Assembly (NCBI GenBank): GCA_021432635.1
Contig: MU270027.1
Coordinates: forward strand, 434,001 to 498,000
Reading direction: 5' to 3'
DNA: 64,000 nucleotides
DNA from: Thozetella sp. PMI_491
Taxonomy: Eukaryota > Ascomycota > Sordariomycetes > Chaetosphaeriales > Chaetosphaeriaceae
Shown: positions 1 through 9,913 of the stretch, piece after piece
Numbering within the stretch: the first letter of the stretch is position 1
Layout of the letters: each line of letters begins with the position of its first letter
Position numbers and translations under genes: made by a program
The notes under the pieces: generated by a model
What the model saw: only the letters and a program-made list of their open reading frames with translations
The model's database searches: none
Told to the model about the DNA's origin: nothing

Positions 1-3000
1 TCTGGCAATTTCCACGATGACGCCTTGCACGTCCAGGCCCTCGGTGAGCACCATCCGATCCACAAGATCCATAGTCTCAGAGAAGATGGCTTCGCGGTAG
101 ATGGCGTGGCCGGATACGCTCGGGTGAAGAATCTTCTTTAGGGCACGCAGGATCTCCAGGTTCTGCTCTTGGGTGGCAAGGGAGTCTGTCTGCCCTGGCT
201 TCGTAGCAAGCGCCTCAAACGCAAGGCCGAAAAGGACAAAGAAAAAGGCCACCGGCTCATCGCGGTAGTTGATGTCAGCACCCTTGGAGTGCCCGTTCGT
301 TGACGGGCCTTGGCTCTCTTTGCCGTCGAGGGCATCGAAGACGAACTCGCTGTCCTGCTCAATCAGACTGGCAATCGCATCGACGAGCTTGAGCCACGAG
401 TCCTGGTAGAACTTGAGGAGTGTCTCCCGGTTCAGAGCTGCGTAGACGGTATCGAGGCTGCCCGAGAGTGAAGGAGGCCCTAAGGTCATGGAGATGTCGG
501 GTTCGAATCTCAACCGGGCGAATTCTCGAAGCGATTCGAGCCACAGGGGCGTCAAGGTGCCGATGTGCGGTCGCAACACGTCCAGGAGATACTTCTGCTC
601 GGAGCTCGCGACCTGCAGCTCGGCCCAGGCCGCGAAGACCGACATCTTCACCATGACCTGGGCATTCGAGCTTAGGCCTTTTAGGTCGCCGATGCCGGCA
701 TTCTCGGCCTCCTTGACGAAGTTTTCGAGCGAACTAACCAGCGTCTTGAGTATCCTGCCCATGCGGTCCACATCCCTCACAATACCCGTAGCAATGAAAG
801 CGGCGCAGACATTGACGGCTTCCGAGGCCAACTCTGGTGATGAATCAGCGGCGAAGGCGGGCGTCAGAGCCGAGCTGATCTGGGCCTGGTATTGCTCGAG
901 CATCATAGCCTCTTCGAAGTCCGGGTCGGGTGCCTTTCCGAACATCTTGAGCACTGCACCGATGATCTTTAGACCCCAGATCCGTTGCTCGAGAACACCA
1001 GAAGTCGAAGCGGAGAATGCCATGCGCACGACATCCGCGATTTTGTTTTGCAGCGCGGTCTCGGCCGGGGAGTCACCGTTGGTCGCGACGTCCTTGTTCA
1101 CCAGGATGAAGATGTCGTTCAGACACTCCATGGCAAAGGTTGTAACTTGCCATCTCAGAGGCTCAACCTCCGAGCCTGACGCCGCATCCTTTTCTTCTTT
1201 CGGGCCACCCGAAGCGGCCGCAAAGCCGGCAGCTTCCTCGTCTTGGAGGTCGATCGTCGGACCCTTCTTGGACGAGGATTCTCGCTTAACCGTAGCCTTC
1301 GGCCGGGTCATCCTCTGTACATGCTGGAATCTTTGCAGCCAGAGGGCGGTATCTATAAGGCAAGTCTGCCGCATCCAGTTCCTGAGGATGTTGCGGATCC
1401 CGTCATGGTCCGGCGCTCCGTCGAGAGCGAGCCAGATCTGATCCTCGAAGCCCTTCTCAGCAGCCTCAATGACATCATACGGGTTTCTCTTCATGAGGTT
1501 GTACAGGCCATCCACAGCGGAATCTCTGAGCGCTGGATATTCCGAGTTGAGATATCTCTGCAGCAGCTTGACATAGTCTTCAAAGTCCATGTAGCCCGGG
1601 GCATATAGTGTGAGATGTTCGAGGCACGAAAGGCTGGCCCGTTGGACCTGGACCTCCTCTTCCTCGCGAAATTGCTCAACCAGGGTGAAGATCAACTCTC
1701 TGGACTTGGTGGAGTCTTGGAGGTCTGGGCCTAGAACGTTGATGAGCGAGTCCACGCAGCGCGCGATCGCCGCTGTCGACGAGAGTTCTACTTCCAGGTT
1801 CATGGTGAGCGCAGATGGAACCTCCGGGTTGTGGGTGTCGGAGACGTAGAGCTTGGCGAGGATGCCCAGAGTACTCGACACGAAAGGGGAAAAGCCGAGT
1901 CCGGCGGCATCCGAGACCCGGGACACAGCTTCAAGCGCCCAGTAGTGAACCGTCGGGTGCGGATCGTTGCAGAGCGACATGAGAATATTAAGAATGGTCT
2001 TGAGGTGGTAACCTGCCGCCATGCTGCCGATCTTGGTCTGGATGCAGCCCAGCGCCATTGCACAGCCAGCTCGCGCGCTAGGCTCGCGGTTGATAACGAT
2101 GGTATCCACCAGATACTTGATCTCCTGGTTGGTAAAAGCGTTGCCGCAGGTGCTGCAGAGCCTAGCAACAGCCTCGTACCCAATGCTGCGGACGTATTGG
2201 TCTGGGTCCAAGGTGATATCGCGGAGCATCTCCTGGATGAGTTTCTCCACCGCCATGTTGGTCACGTTCCCGGCAGCAGACTTTGTCTCCTTGGTTGCGA
2301 CCCGAAGGGTCGACAGCAGCGCCGTAGCCACGTTCACATTGATAGCTGCCTTGCGGCCCAAGTCCCGCTGGAGAGAGCCAGAGGCGACAAATGTTGTCAC
2401 TTGCTCTAGAATGCTCTCTTGGACCTTCGACGGAGTCAGCGGGAAGACAAATGCGAAGAGCTGGATGGCCATGTTGACCGCCTCAGTAGCCGCGGGGTCT
2501 GGAAGCCCTGGGGCGTCCGCGTTGCCGATGTACAGGAGCGAGGCGTCGTGCTCGAGGCTTCCACACACTGGAGACAGGACCAGCTGCTCAATAGACTCCT
2601 CAGATGACGTCTCCTCCGGCTGCGGGTTTGCCAGGGTGCTCTCATGCTGGCCCGGGAGGCTCCTAATGTTGAATCCACGCACAAGACCCGTCACTCCGAA
2701 GCCAGAGTTGTCCCCAACGTCCCAGATGGTCTCGAACGTGCCTGCTGCGTTCGCGATAGATGCGCTGAGGGAGTTGGGCGTGTAGTTCTCTGGGTCTGCG
2801 AAGAGTGAGATGGCCAAGGTCAGGAGATTAGACTGGATCAGGGCCTCGGTCCCTCCAGCCGGGCTGACGTTCACCAATTTCGTGTAGCACTGCAAGACAC
2901 GCCGCTGGACCATCGTCTCCAGATCTCGCAGCTGCAGTGCCGGGGTCAGCATCTCGCTCACGTCCTCGGTAGACTTCTTAGATGGCAAGGTCCGTAGGAA

Positions 3001-5094
3001 GGCGGTGGTGCTCTGCAGCATCGTGGCGATGCGCTTCGAGACGTCTACGGTAAGGAGGCGGCTGTTGAACTGGAGGAAGGCCAAGATAGAGCCAAGAGCG
3101 CATTCCCGAACGTGGGTGAGGAAGGAGGCGTTGAGGTAGTTGCGGTATGCGCTGCTGTCTTTGGCTAGGACTTTGGGCAGCGCGTTCTTCCAGAGAAGAA
3201 GGAGCTGCGAGAGATGGATCTTGACAAAATTAGGACCGAGGGACATGAGACCTCCGATTAAAGTCCAGGCGACCTGAATCTGCGTGCTGGCGGCCCGCAG
3301 CTCCGAGCTGCCGCTCGACTTGAGGAGATTGGTAGCCATGGTGAGAACCCGGCTGTTGATGTCGACAGACCCGTACAGGGGTTGAAGGGGACTCGCGCTC
3401 AAGGTCGCCGCCAGGCCGTGGGCAAAACCGATGCACCGCCGCGGCGAATTGCGGCCGGTTCCCAACAGGCCTAATTCCCTGCTTAGGCTGTTCATACAGA
3501 CCGAAAGGCACGAGAGAAGCTGCTGAGGGCAGGCCAAGACAAAAGTCTTCAAGCAGGATGAGGTATACACTTGGACCGAGTAGCTGGGATGCTGCAGCAC
3601 CTGAAGCAAGCCATCACGGCACCCATCGGCAAAATTGTTGGCAGCCGAGCCAAGGGTATCAATCAGAGAGCCTAAAGCGCCCATGGCGGTGATCAATGTC
3701 TGCTTGGTAGGCTCAGGCTTTTCCTTAAGCGCCTGTGGGTAGTTCTTGAGGAGGTCGTTGACAATAAGCTTGGCGGCTGCGGTCTGTCCGGACTCGCCCA
3801 ATATCCTCTTGCCAACGATATCCTGCATGATTGTATTCGCCATGCGACGCGAGATAAGGAGTCGGTATCGATTGTTTGCGATGTTGCTGTGGCCTAAGAT
3901 GTCCAGCGTGAGGCTCTCCAGAATCGCCAAGTAGTTCTTCTCGACCAGTTTCTCGCCCAATTTCTCGAGGACGCCGCTGTAGCAGACGGCAATCGCCGCC
4001 CTGGCCTTGTTGGACGTAGACATGCGTACATACTGCGTCGTCAGGGTCCTGAGAATATCCAGTAGTGACATTGCTAGGTCCTGGGATTTCCTCGAAGGGG
4101 CCGGGCTCTCTGGGCGGGATGGAATTATGTCGTCATCGTCTTGCAGACCGCCGATGGTTGACTGGCGCTTGGCCGCCTTGGACTTGGACCGCTTGAGCAG
4201 CTGGAGAGGTGCCTCCCCGACCGCAGTCTCAGAGAAGCCACATACAAGCGCCTCCGCAAAGCAGTCAGCTGCTGCGTGGCGGGCCTGCGAGGAGGAAGAG
4301 TCGATGGCCTTGAAGATGGTGGACCGCAAGCTATCGAAATCACTCGAGTTCTTGAAGTAGCCCGTATGTCGCACGAGCGATCGGAGGCAGCGGCACGCCG
4401 AGATCACCACTAGGGAGCCCTTGTCCCCGGAAGCATGGTTGCGCGCCTGCTTCCATATGTCCCTGGCGATACCCTCATCCATGCTCCACTCAATCATAGC
4501 CGCGACCTTTCCAAGCGCCGTGAACACGGCAGCGCGCAGGCCGGCATTGCTCGATGACGCCTTTACAAGCTTCACCAGGGTCGAGCAAGCAAGCTGGTGT
4601 AGCCCGATCGCGCTGTCTCCTGCCGAGCCGTAGACATCGCCCAGGCACGAGACGGCCGCGTGTCGGGAGCGTGTCTCCCCGTCGCCCTTGGCCTTGGAGC
4701 CGGAGGCGATGCCTACGAGCTCATTTATGGTCTCGAAGAGCAGCTTCCTATCCCCCTTTCCAAAGATGTGGGCGAGGCACTTCCCCAGGTTGTTCCTTAC
4801 AACACGGCTCGGGGGCGGGGTGGAGAGGTTGATGATCTGGAAGATTTCCTTCTTTAGGTAGAATTGCTGGGCGGTGCAGTCGTCGGGAGAGAGCGAGAGG
4901 ACGTGCTTGGTCAAGGTCGAGACGAAGGTCAGCAGGAAGAGCTCCTGCTGCTCGGCCGGCAAGCCTTGGAGCTTGGAAACGTCGAGCTCGGGGGTGTTGG
5001 AGGACGGGGCAGGAGTGAGGGCGCGGGGTGGGGGAGGAGCCGGCTGCTCGCCCGAGCTCCGGGCGTCGTCTTCTGCAACCGATGCGGACGACAT
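1..5094 (-). CDS. LAA1: LAA1/HEATR5-family HEAT-repeat protein (3' end outside window)
   Basis: Large alpha-solenoid protein of the Laa1/HEATR5 family. Members bind the AP-1 clathrin adaptor and act in trans-Golgi/endosome sorting. The ATG at 5094 opens a frame of 1698 codons that I sampled at eight places and found in phase through position 1, so no intron is needed in the visible part. Residues 1-40 are Pro/Ser-rich and look disordered. The helical repeats begin around residue 45. A family-typical segment reads SRVVRNNLGKCLAHIFGKGD near residue 100. Another, QTKIGSMAAGYHLKTILNIL, lies near residue 1020. Family members are about 2000 residues, so roughly 300 residues lie beyond the left edge. 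It is divergent from the TACO1-like gene across 850 bp. The ligand and adaptor partners are inferred from the family; the HEAT-repeat nature and family resemblance are read from the sequence. Confidence 0.85.
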   Translation of the reverse strand, partial: MSSASVAEDDARSSGEQPAPPPPRALTPAPSSNTPELDVSKLQGLPAEQQELFLLTFVSTLTKHVLSLSPDDCTAQQFYLKKEIFQIINLSTPPPSRVVRNNLGKCLAHIFGKGDRKLLFETINELVGIASGSKAKGDGETRSRHAAVSCLGDVYGSAGDSAIGLHQLACSTLVKLVKASSSNAGLRAAVFTALGKVAAMIEWSMDEGIARDIWKQARNHASGDKGSLVVISACRCLRSLVRHTGYFKNSSDFDSLRSTIFKAIDSSSSQARHAAADCFAEALVCGFSETAVGEAPLQLLKRSKSKAAKRQSTIGGLQDDDDIIPSRPESPAPSRKSQDLAMSLLDILRTLTTQYVRMSTSNKARAAIAVCYSGVLEKLGEKLVEKNYLAILESLTLDILGHSNIANNRYRLLISRRMANTIMQDIVGKRILGESGQTAAAKLIVNDLLKNYPQALKEKPEPTKQTLITAMGALGSLIDTLGSAANNFADGCRDGLLQVLQHPSYSVQVYTSSCLKTFVLACPQQLLSCLSVCMNSLSRELGLLGTGRNSPRRCIGFAHGLAATLSASPLQPLYGSVDINSRVLTMATNLLKSSGSSELRAASTQIQVAWTLIGGLMSLGPNFVKIHLSQLLLLWKNALPKVLAKDSSAYRNYLNASFLTHVRECALGSILAFLQFNSRLLTVDVSKRIATMLQSTTAFLRTLPSKKSTEDVSEMLTPALQLRDLETMVQRRVLQCYTKLVNVSPAGGTEALIQSNLLTLAISLFADPENYTPNSLSASIANAAGTFETIWDVGDNSGFGVTGLVRGFNIRSLPGQHESTLANPQPEETSSEESIEQLVLSPVCGSLEHDASLLYIGNADAPGLPDPAATEAVNMAIQLFAFVFPLTPSKVQESILEQVTTFVASGSLQRDLGRKAAINVNVATALLSTLRVATKETKSAAGNVTNMAVEKLIQEMLRDITLDPDQYVRSIGYEAVARLCSTCGNAFTNQEIKYLVDTIVINREPSARAGCAMALGCIQTKIGSMAAGYHLKTILNILMSLCNDPHPTVHYWALEAVSRVSDAAGLGFSPFVSSTLGILAKLYVSDTHNPEVPSALTMNLEVELSSTAAIARCVDSLINVLGPDLQDSTKSRELIFTLVEQFREEEEVQVQRASLSCLEHLTLYAPGYMDFEDYVKLLQRYLNSEYPALRDSAVDGLYNLMKRNPYDVIEAAEKGFEDQIWLALDGAPDHDGIRNILRNWMRQTCLIDTALWLQRFQHVQRMTRPKATVKRESSSKKGPTIDLQDEEAAGFAAASGGPKEEKDAASGSEVEPLRWQVTTFAMECLNDIFILVNKDVATNGDSPAETALQNKIADVVRMAFSASTSGVLEQRIWGLKIIGAVLKMFGKAPDPDFEEAMMLEQYQAQISSALTPAFAADSSPELASEAVNVCAAFIATGIVRDVDRMGRILKTLVSSLENFVKEAENAGIGDLKGLSSNAQVMVKMSVFAAWAELQVASSEQKYLLDVLRPHIGTLTPLWLESLREFARLRFEPDISMTLGPPSLSGSLDTVYAALNRETLLKFYQDSWLKLVDAIASLIEQDSEFVFDALDGKESQGPSTNGHSKGADINYRDEPVAFFFVLFGLAFEALATKPGQTDSLATQEQNLEILRALKKILHPSVSGHAIYREAIFSETMDLVDRMVLTEGLDVQGVIVEIAR

Positions 5095-5947
5095 GGCAGG
5101 GTCGTGATGCCGTCTGGTTTGTTGGGTCGAAAGCAAGCCAGGGCCCTGGAGGTGTTGGTGTGTGATCAAGGGGCAGAAGTGATATGCGGGTGGACGAAAA
5201 GGTTCCACAAAAAGTACCTACCACCTATGCCTATCGATTGGTATTATTTCAGCTGTGCAGAATGGCAGCCCAGACCCACCTTTCTCAAGGAGGCCCCTAA
5301 GCAACCCCCCCTCGGGGCCCCCTACAGAGACATTTCGGCGGCTAAGGGCGGGGCACAGGCCTATTGCCAAAATCCAGGTTTTGCTTCACTGCCGTCCTGT
5401 CAGACGCATGCCGTCGATTTGGATCAGATTGTGCGCGAGCAGTGCGGTTTTGCTTTGTAGCTACAACCCTGTAGAGGAACCCGGTCTCCGAGCGTGCATG
5501 TGGACTATTAAGCACTCCCATAGAGCTCTCGAAACAGGGTCAGCAGGGAGCATGGCTTACAAGTGCGCCTCAGGCCCATCCGCACAGCATCGGATGGATG
5601 AATAAGCTAATACCTTGACAGAAGAGCAGAGAGGTTCAAGACGACGCACGACTTTCTTGGCTGTTTACGAGAATAGGTATGACAGGCACCTAGATCCCTA
5701 CCTAGAGAGGGTTACCAGTCACGTGAAACAAAGGAGACGAGAAATGGTAGGAGAGAGCATTCTCCGATAGCTACTACTTTACAGTACGTGCTAGAGCTTC
5801 CTGATGGCAGGTGGAGCATCGACAAGCACGGGCCAGCCACGCTGCCTGCCGGAACTTGGAGCTCGAGTTTTAGCTACAAGGCGACATGCGGAAAGCTTCG
5901 GTGCGCAAACGCATTTGTAGTAGAGCCCTTTGCCTGCAGCCGCCACC
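5095..5947. promoter_or_regulatory. Divergent promoter region, LAA1 / TACO1-like
   Basis: Noncoding interval between two divergently transcribed genes, which must hold both promoters and 5' leaders. Frames open here (for example 4864-5460 on +) are composition-driven and overlap the LAA1 start, so I do not call them genes. No clear TATA box or repeat seen. The right end carries a strong start context, cgccaccATGG, for the TACO1-like gene. Confidence 0.5.
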
Positions 5948-7006
5948 ATGGCTTCGCTCTCTAGAGGTGCAGGCTTATTTCGCCGCCCTAGACTGTCCCT
6001 GTGCTTTCGATGCCGGCAGGCCTTCGCAACTAGCGCCATCTCGCACAGTGGGCACAACAAGTGGTCCAAGATGTGAGCTCTTCCCTCGAGCTACGCCCAG
6101 AGCACGCTTCCCACCCCGCCGGGCCGCCTTTCGGGGATGAAATGCCCGATGTCAAAGCTGATGGAGGTACAGCAAGCATGGGAAGGCTGCCAATGATGCC
6201 AAGAAGAACTCGTCACGCAACGAGCATGGCAGGATCATCACCCTCTTGGCTAAGCGTCTGTTCCATTCCCCCGGCCCCCTTCCCAATGGCGATAGCACGA
6301 AGCTCTCGAGACTCACCGAGATCATGCAGTGTATGGGCCAGATCCCACCTTCAACCCCCAGCTTGCCAACGCCATGATCGCCGCGAAGAGGGCCAGCGTT
6401 CCGAAGACTGTCATCGACACAGCGATAGCACGCGCGCAGGGCAAGTCCTCCGGAGGTGCCGTACTCGAAGGCTTTACCTTTGATGTCATCCTGCCACCTT
6501 CGATCGCCATAGTTATCGAGGCCGAAACGGACAACAGGACACGGACGCTGCATGAGCTGAACGCCATGGTGAAAAAGGCCAAGGGCGCAGCGAGCCCCTC
6601 CAAATTCTACTTCACGCGGGTGGGACGCGTGGTGTTCGAGAAGCCCGCCGACGCCGAGGTCGGGATCGACCAGATCATGGACGACGCGATCGAAGCCGGC
6701 GCCGAGGACCTGGAGAACGACGACGACGGAAACATTATCGTTTGGACGCAGCCGAGCCAGACGGTGCAAGTCTGCCAGGAGGTTGGTAACAAGTTCGGCC
6801 TCAAAGTGCTCAGCTTCGACATTGTATGGAACCCAAACGAGGACACAAAGGCCAGTCTCGACTCGTCAGACGAGCTCGAGAAATTTGTGGAGCTTCTCCG
6901 TGCCTTGCGGGAACAATCCGAAGTTCAAGCCGTGTACTCCAACGTGGTGAGGGGGGAGATGTCTGATGCCGAGTGGGATCAGATAGAGGAAAACCTGGAC
7001 ATATAG
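5948..7006 (+). CDS. DPC29: TACO1/YebC-family mitochondrial translation factor
   Basis: Three exons: 5948-6072, 6173-6255 and 6330-7006, giving 294 residues. Residues 1-30 are basic and hydroxylated without acids, as in a mitochondrial targeting peptide. GHNKWSKI follows at 35-42, the family N-terminal signature, then KHGKAANDAKKN. Exon 3 carries LYGPDPTFNPQLANA and the long YebC/TACO1 core ending in ENLDI. Intron 1 starts GTGAGC. Intron 2 starts with a weak GTCTGT, but only this junction restores the family sequence (LLAK-LYGPD). Human TACO1 and yeast Dpc29 promote mitochondrial translation, and bacterial YebC relatives act on ribosomes or DNA, so the mitochondrial role is inferred from family and targeting peptide. 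The ATG has an almost ideal start context. The gene converges with PET100 (273 bp between stops). Confidence 0.85.
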
Positions 7007-7279
7007 CGTGCAGATGACGCACATACACATGTGTGTATATATTGTACAACAATAGACACGCCGCATGGGAGGCAGCGACTTGTTTGTGTAGTAGAGAGGA
7101 GGTTGCAAATAGAGTCCTCCCAACACCTCATATCTAACATTCTCGTCTCGCCCATGCGCTGGTTTTGCCTCACCACCTGAACGCCAATTGCAACAGTTCC
7201 GAGCACCCGAGATATACAGCTCATACACTCATGCCCGCCGGACCGCTTCTTCCTCCTTTCTTTCCTCCCCTTGGGACAA

Positions 7280-7617
7280 TCACGATTCGTCCTGCTGATT
7301 CTGGTTCTGCTTCGGCTGCGCAGCCTCGGCGGCCAGCCGCCTGTCTCTGAGGTACAGCCGCCGCGCCCGCAACCGATCCAGCTCGGCCTTTATCTCTTCC
7401 CGCTCGAAAGGGACCTTATTGGATTGCTCGGCGGTCGGCCAGAAGTCGGGAACTGAGAACCGCTCGTCGAGGTTGGTGCCGAAGTAGAACATGATCCCGA
7501 TGGGAAACATGACATACATGCCGAACTGGTAGCGGTCAGAAATCCTGGGTCAGCCGTGCTCAGCCGTGTGTATGACTTGCGACTTACTTTGAAGACTTCC
7601 AAGTTGAGACCTGCCAT
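7280..7617 (-). CDS. PET100: Cytochrome c oxidase assembly protein PET100
   Basis: Small inner-membrane chaperone for assembly of cytochrome c oxidase. Two exons: 7617-7588 (ten codons, MAGLNLEVFK) and 7525-7280. The intron begins GTAAGTC and ends ACCAG, giving 91 residues. The N-terminus MAGLNLEVFKFGMYVMFPIG is the hallmark of Pet100. Residues about 11-26 form the single hydrophobic anchor, followed by FGTNLDERFSVPDFWP, the conserved stretch just past the membrane. The C-terminal half is charged and predicted helical (EREEIKAELDRLRARRLY) and ends Gln/Asn-rich. A frame that ignores the intron also exists but loses the family sequence. It lies 368 bp upstream of the SMP3 stop on the same strand, with no sign of co-transcription. 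Confidence 0.92.
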
Positions 7618-7985
7618 TTTTCCCTCTTTGCGCTGCGAGACGAAGGCCTTGGAGATGTTGAGGTGGGTGGAAAGATTGTAGCTTGGGGTCGATCGATTTT
7701 CAAGTGGGTCGATGCAGAAGCTCCCGAGGGGACGACCTTGGCATCCTAGCAAATCCCGAGCCAGCGAATTACTACACACAGTGCCAATACCCTTGGCAGC
7801 ACCCCACCTCAGAGAACCATCTACCTCATACCTCATGCGCACGTCAAGTATACATCGCACAGCACATAAGGGAGGCGAATGGACAACCCAGGGCGAGAGA
7901 AGAGATAGTAACGAGATTCATGCGCGCTCTTTTATTCGTTTCCTCCCCTCCCCCCTGGAACATACGAGGGGGAGGGCAGATGCAT
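7618..7985. other. Intergenic, PET100 promoter and SMP3 3' side
   Basis: About 370 bp between PET100 (start side) and SMP3 (stop side), both on the minus strand. It must hold the PET100 promoter and the SMP3 3' end. No repeat, RNA gene or convincing ORF seen. Confidence 0.4.
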
Positions 7986-9913
7986 CTATCGTTTCCTTCC
8001 CCTGCCGTTGTCCGGGCAGCTCTTGGTGACTCTCCAGATCCCGATTCCCCTCCTACCAACCACTCTAGCAAGGGTATCCCAAACGCCATCATCCCCAAAT
8101 TCCATGTCATCCAAATTCAAGTGCTGGCGGTACGTCCAAACCTGCCGGAACCGAAGGCCGTCCAGGCCCTTGTTCGAGAGGTAGGGATCCAGCCAGGATG
8201 CCGAGAGGGGCGCGATTAGGTATGTCCCGTTCTTCTCCTTCAAATATTCGTTGTTCCTCCGATCCGCCGGCGTATCGCAGGTAGCTAGCTTCTCCAGCTC
8301 CTCCAGCACCGTCTCCCCGTTCGCCCCCATCAGGTCCGTTGTCTTGAGGACCTCGTTCTTGCCGTTCAACAGCCATATTGGCGGCATATACGTCTTCCAC
8401 CAGATCGCATTCGTCGCGTCTGGCTGGGTGCTCATAAACACCTGGGCCGGCACCACGCCGCCTTGGTGATACACCCCCATCAGGGTACCAAAAATCAAGT
8501 TGAAGACGATCCATGCCGCCGTCCATGCCCGCAGGAGCTTCTTGTCCTTAGGGAGCCGGACCGAGGAGAGGATAAGCGGGATCGTCGGGAGCAGAAACCG
8601 CGCCTCCTGGTGTTGGAAGATCGACAGCACAGCGATGCCCGAGATCGCCGAATAGAGGCGGAGGGAAAAGTGTGGCTGCAGAAAGAGCAGCAGCGCCGCG
8701 GGCCCTATGAGCTGAGGCAGGTTGACCAGCAGGTGCTGGTACCATGGGTGGAGGCCATGCTGGGCTAGGTTCGAGGGCGAGACGTTGTACAAAAAGTTGT
8801 TCAGCGGCGTCACCACGGGATGCCAGAGCAGGTCAGACCAGGTGATGGAGTGGGGAGTGTAAAAGGCTGTGTCGAGCGCGATGGCGACGACGGTAGTGAA
8901 CAAGGCAGATGCAAGTAGTACGGCGAGCGAACCCGGCCTGTTCGCGGTTAGTAACGCGCCAAGGGCTCCTTGGCAGTAGCAGGTGACTTACTTCGCTAAA
9001 AAATAGGGTATCAGTCTAAATCCGGGGATCAGCAAGAACGCTGGGAAGGTTATGCGATTAAAAACGCCAAACACGGCAACTATTCCGAGCACCGCCGAGG
9101 CTAAGAAAGACGAGTGTCGCTAGGCAAGGTCAGCAGCCCTTCGGCGTATAGTAGCGCACACTGCCCCGCCAGGGTGGCAGAACCGGGATGGGCACATACC
9201 GCATCCGCGACGATGCGCTCGATGAGCACCAAGCACCACGCAACAACCAGGGTTTCCACCGAGTTCGAGAAGGTATGCGTCTGGTAGGACCAAGTCACGT
9301 ATGACGAGGCGACCAGGAGGACCGCGACGCGTCGATGCCGAGGCGACTGGACGAGCTCGTGGATCGCCCAGTCTTCGAGCACGAAGCTAATGATAAACAT
9401 GAGCACCCTGAGGGCCCAAAAGACGGCGATCGGCGGTATCTCGCCGTCATGTCCATTTCCGATCCATAACCACCGCAGAAGAAGCATCGGCAGGCCGTAG
9501 ACGGGCCATAGCGGGAAGACGCTCCGGATCGGGTTCTCGACGGTAAATTCCCAGGTGCGGCGAACTGGGTAGCTAAAGATCTGACCTGCACGCGCGTTTG
9601 CGATTAGCATCTTCTCTTTCCTTCAGGACGGCGGGTGCTCTCAAAAAGAGCTTCTCCGTCGGGCCCACCGCGCGCCGCTGGAGCTGCAAATGTTGCGGCG
9701 CGAAAGACCCCAGCGGCGCAAAGCTCCACGCGCCGGATCGCGCTGTAGCAACGACGGGTGGGTGGAACGTAGACCAGACGGAAGACAAGGGCGTTTCGTC
9801 ATACCTGCTATCACCTCGGGGCCCTGGAAGTTCTCGTCGGGGTGCAGGTAGCTGGGAGAGAGAGCTAGCCATAGGCGCACCACGACTAGGAAGAGGTAGG
9901 TCCGGCGCCACAT
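7986..9913 (-). CDS. SMP3: GPI mannosyltransferase 4 (Smp3/PIG-Z)
   Basis: ER membrane mannosyltransferase of family GT22 that adds the fourth mannose to GPI precursors, using dolichol-phosphate mannose. Four exons: 9913-9805, 9585-9200, 9119-8992 and 8937-7986, giving 524 residues, normal for Smp3. The first lumenal loop after TM1 carries HPDENFQ (residues 24-30), the GT22 catalytic motif. It is followed by [13 protein letters not shown] and the Smp3-like [17 protein letters not shown]. Many hydrophobic segments follow, and [14 protein letters not shown] is the conserved GT22 segment near the last third. All junctions keep phase: GTATGA, GTATGT and GTAAGT donors. It could be confused with Gpi10/PIG-B, but the N-terminal [14 protein letters not shown] and the overall length favour Smp3. 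Confidence 0.9.

Noticed and set aside
488-1441. 317-codon plus-strand frame opposite LAA1
   Set aside because: The minus-strand LAA1 frame is continuous and family-like here. The plus frame has no recognisable domain and a Ser/Ala composition expected from antisense.
4864-5460. 198-codon plus-strand frame crossing the LAA1 start
   Set aside because: Gly/Arg-rich translation overlapping real antisense coding sequence, with no domain.
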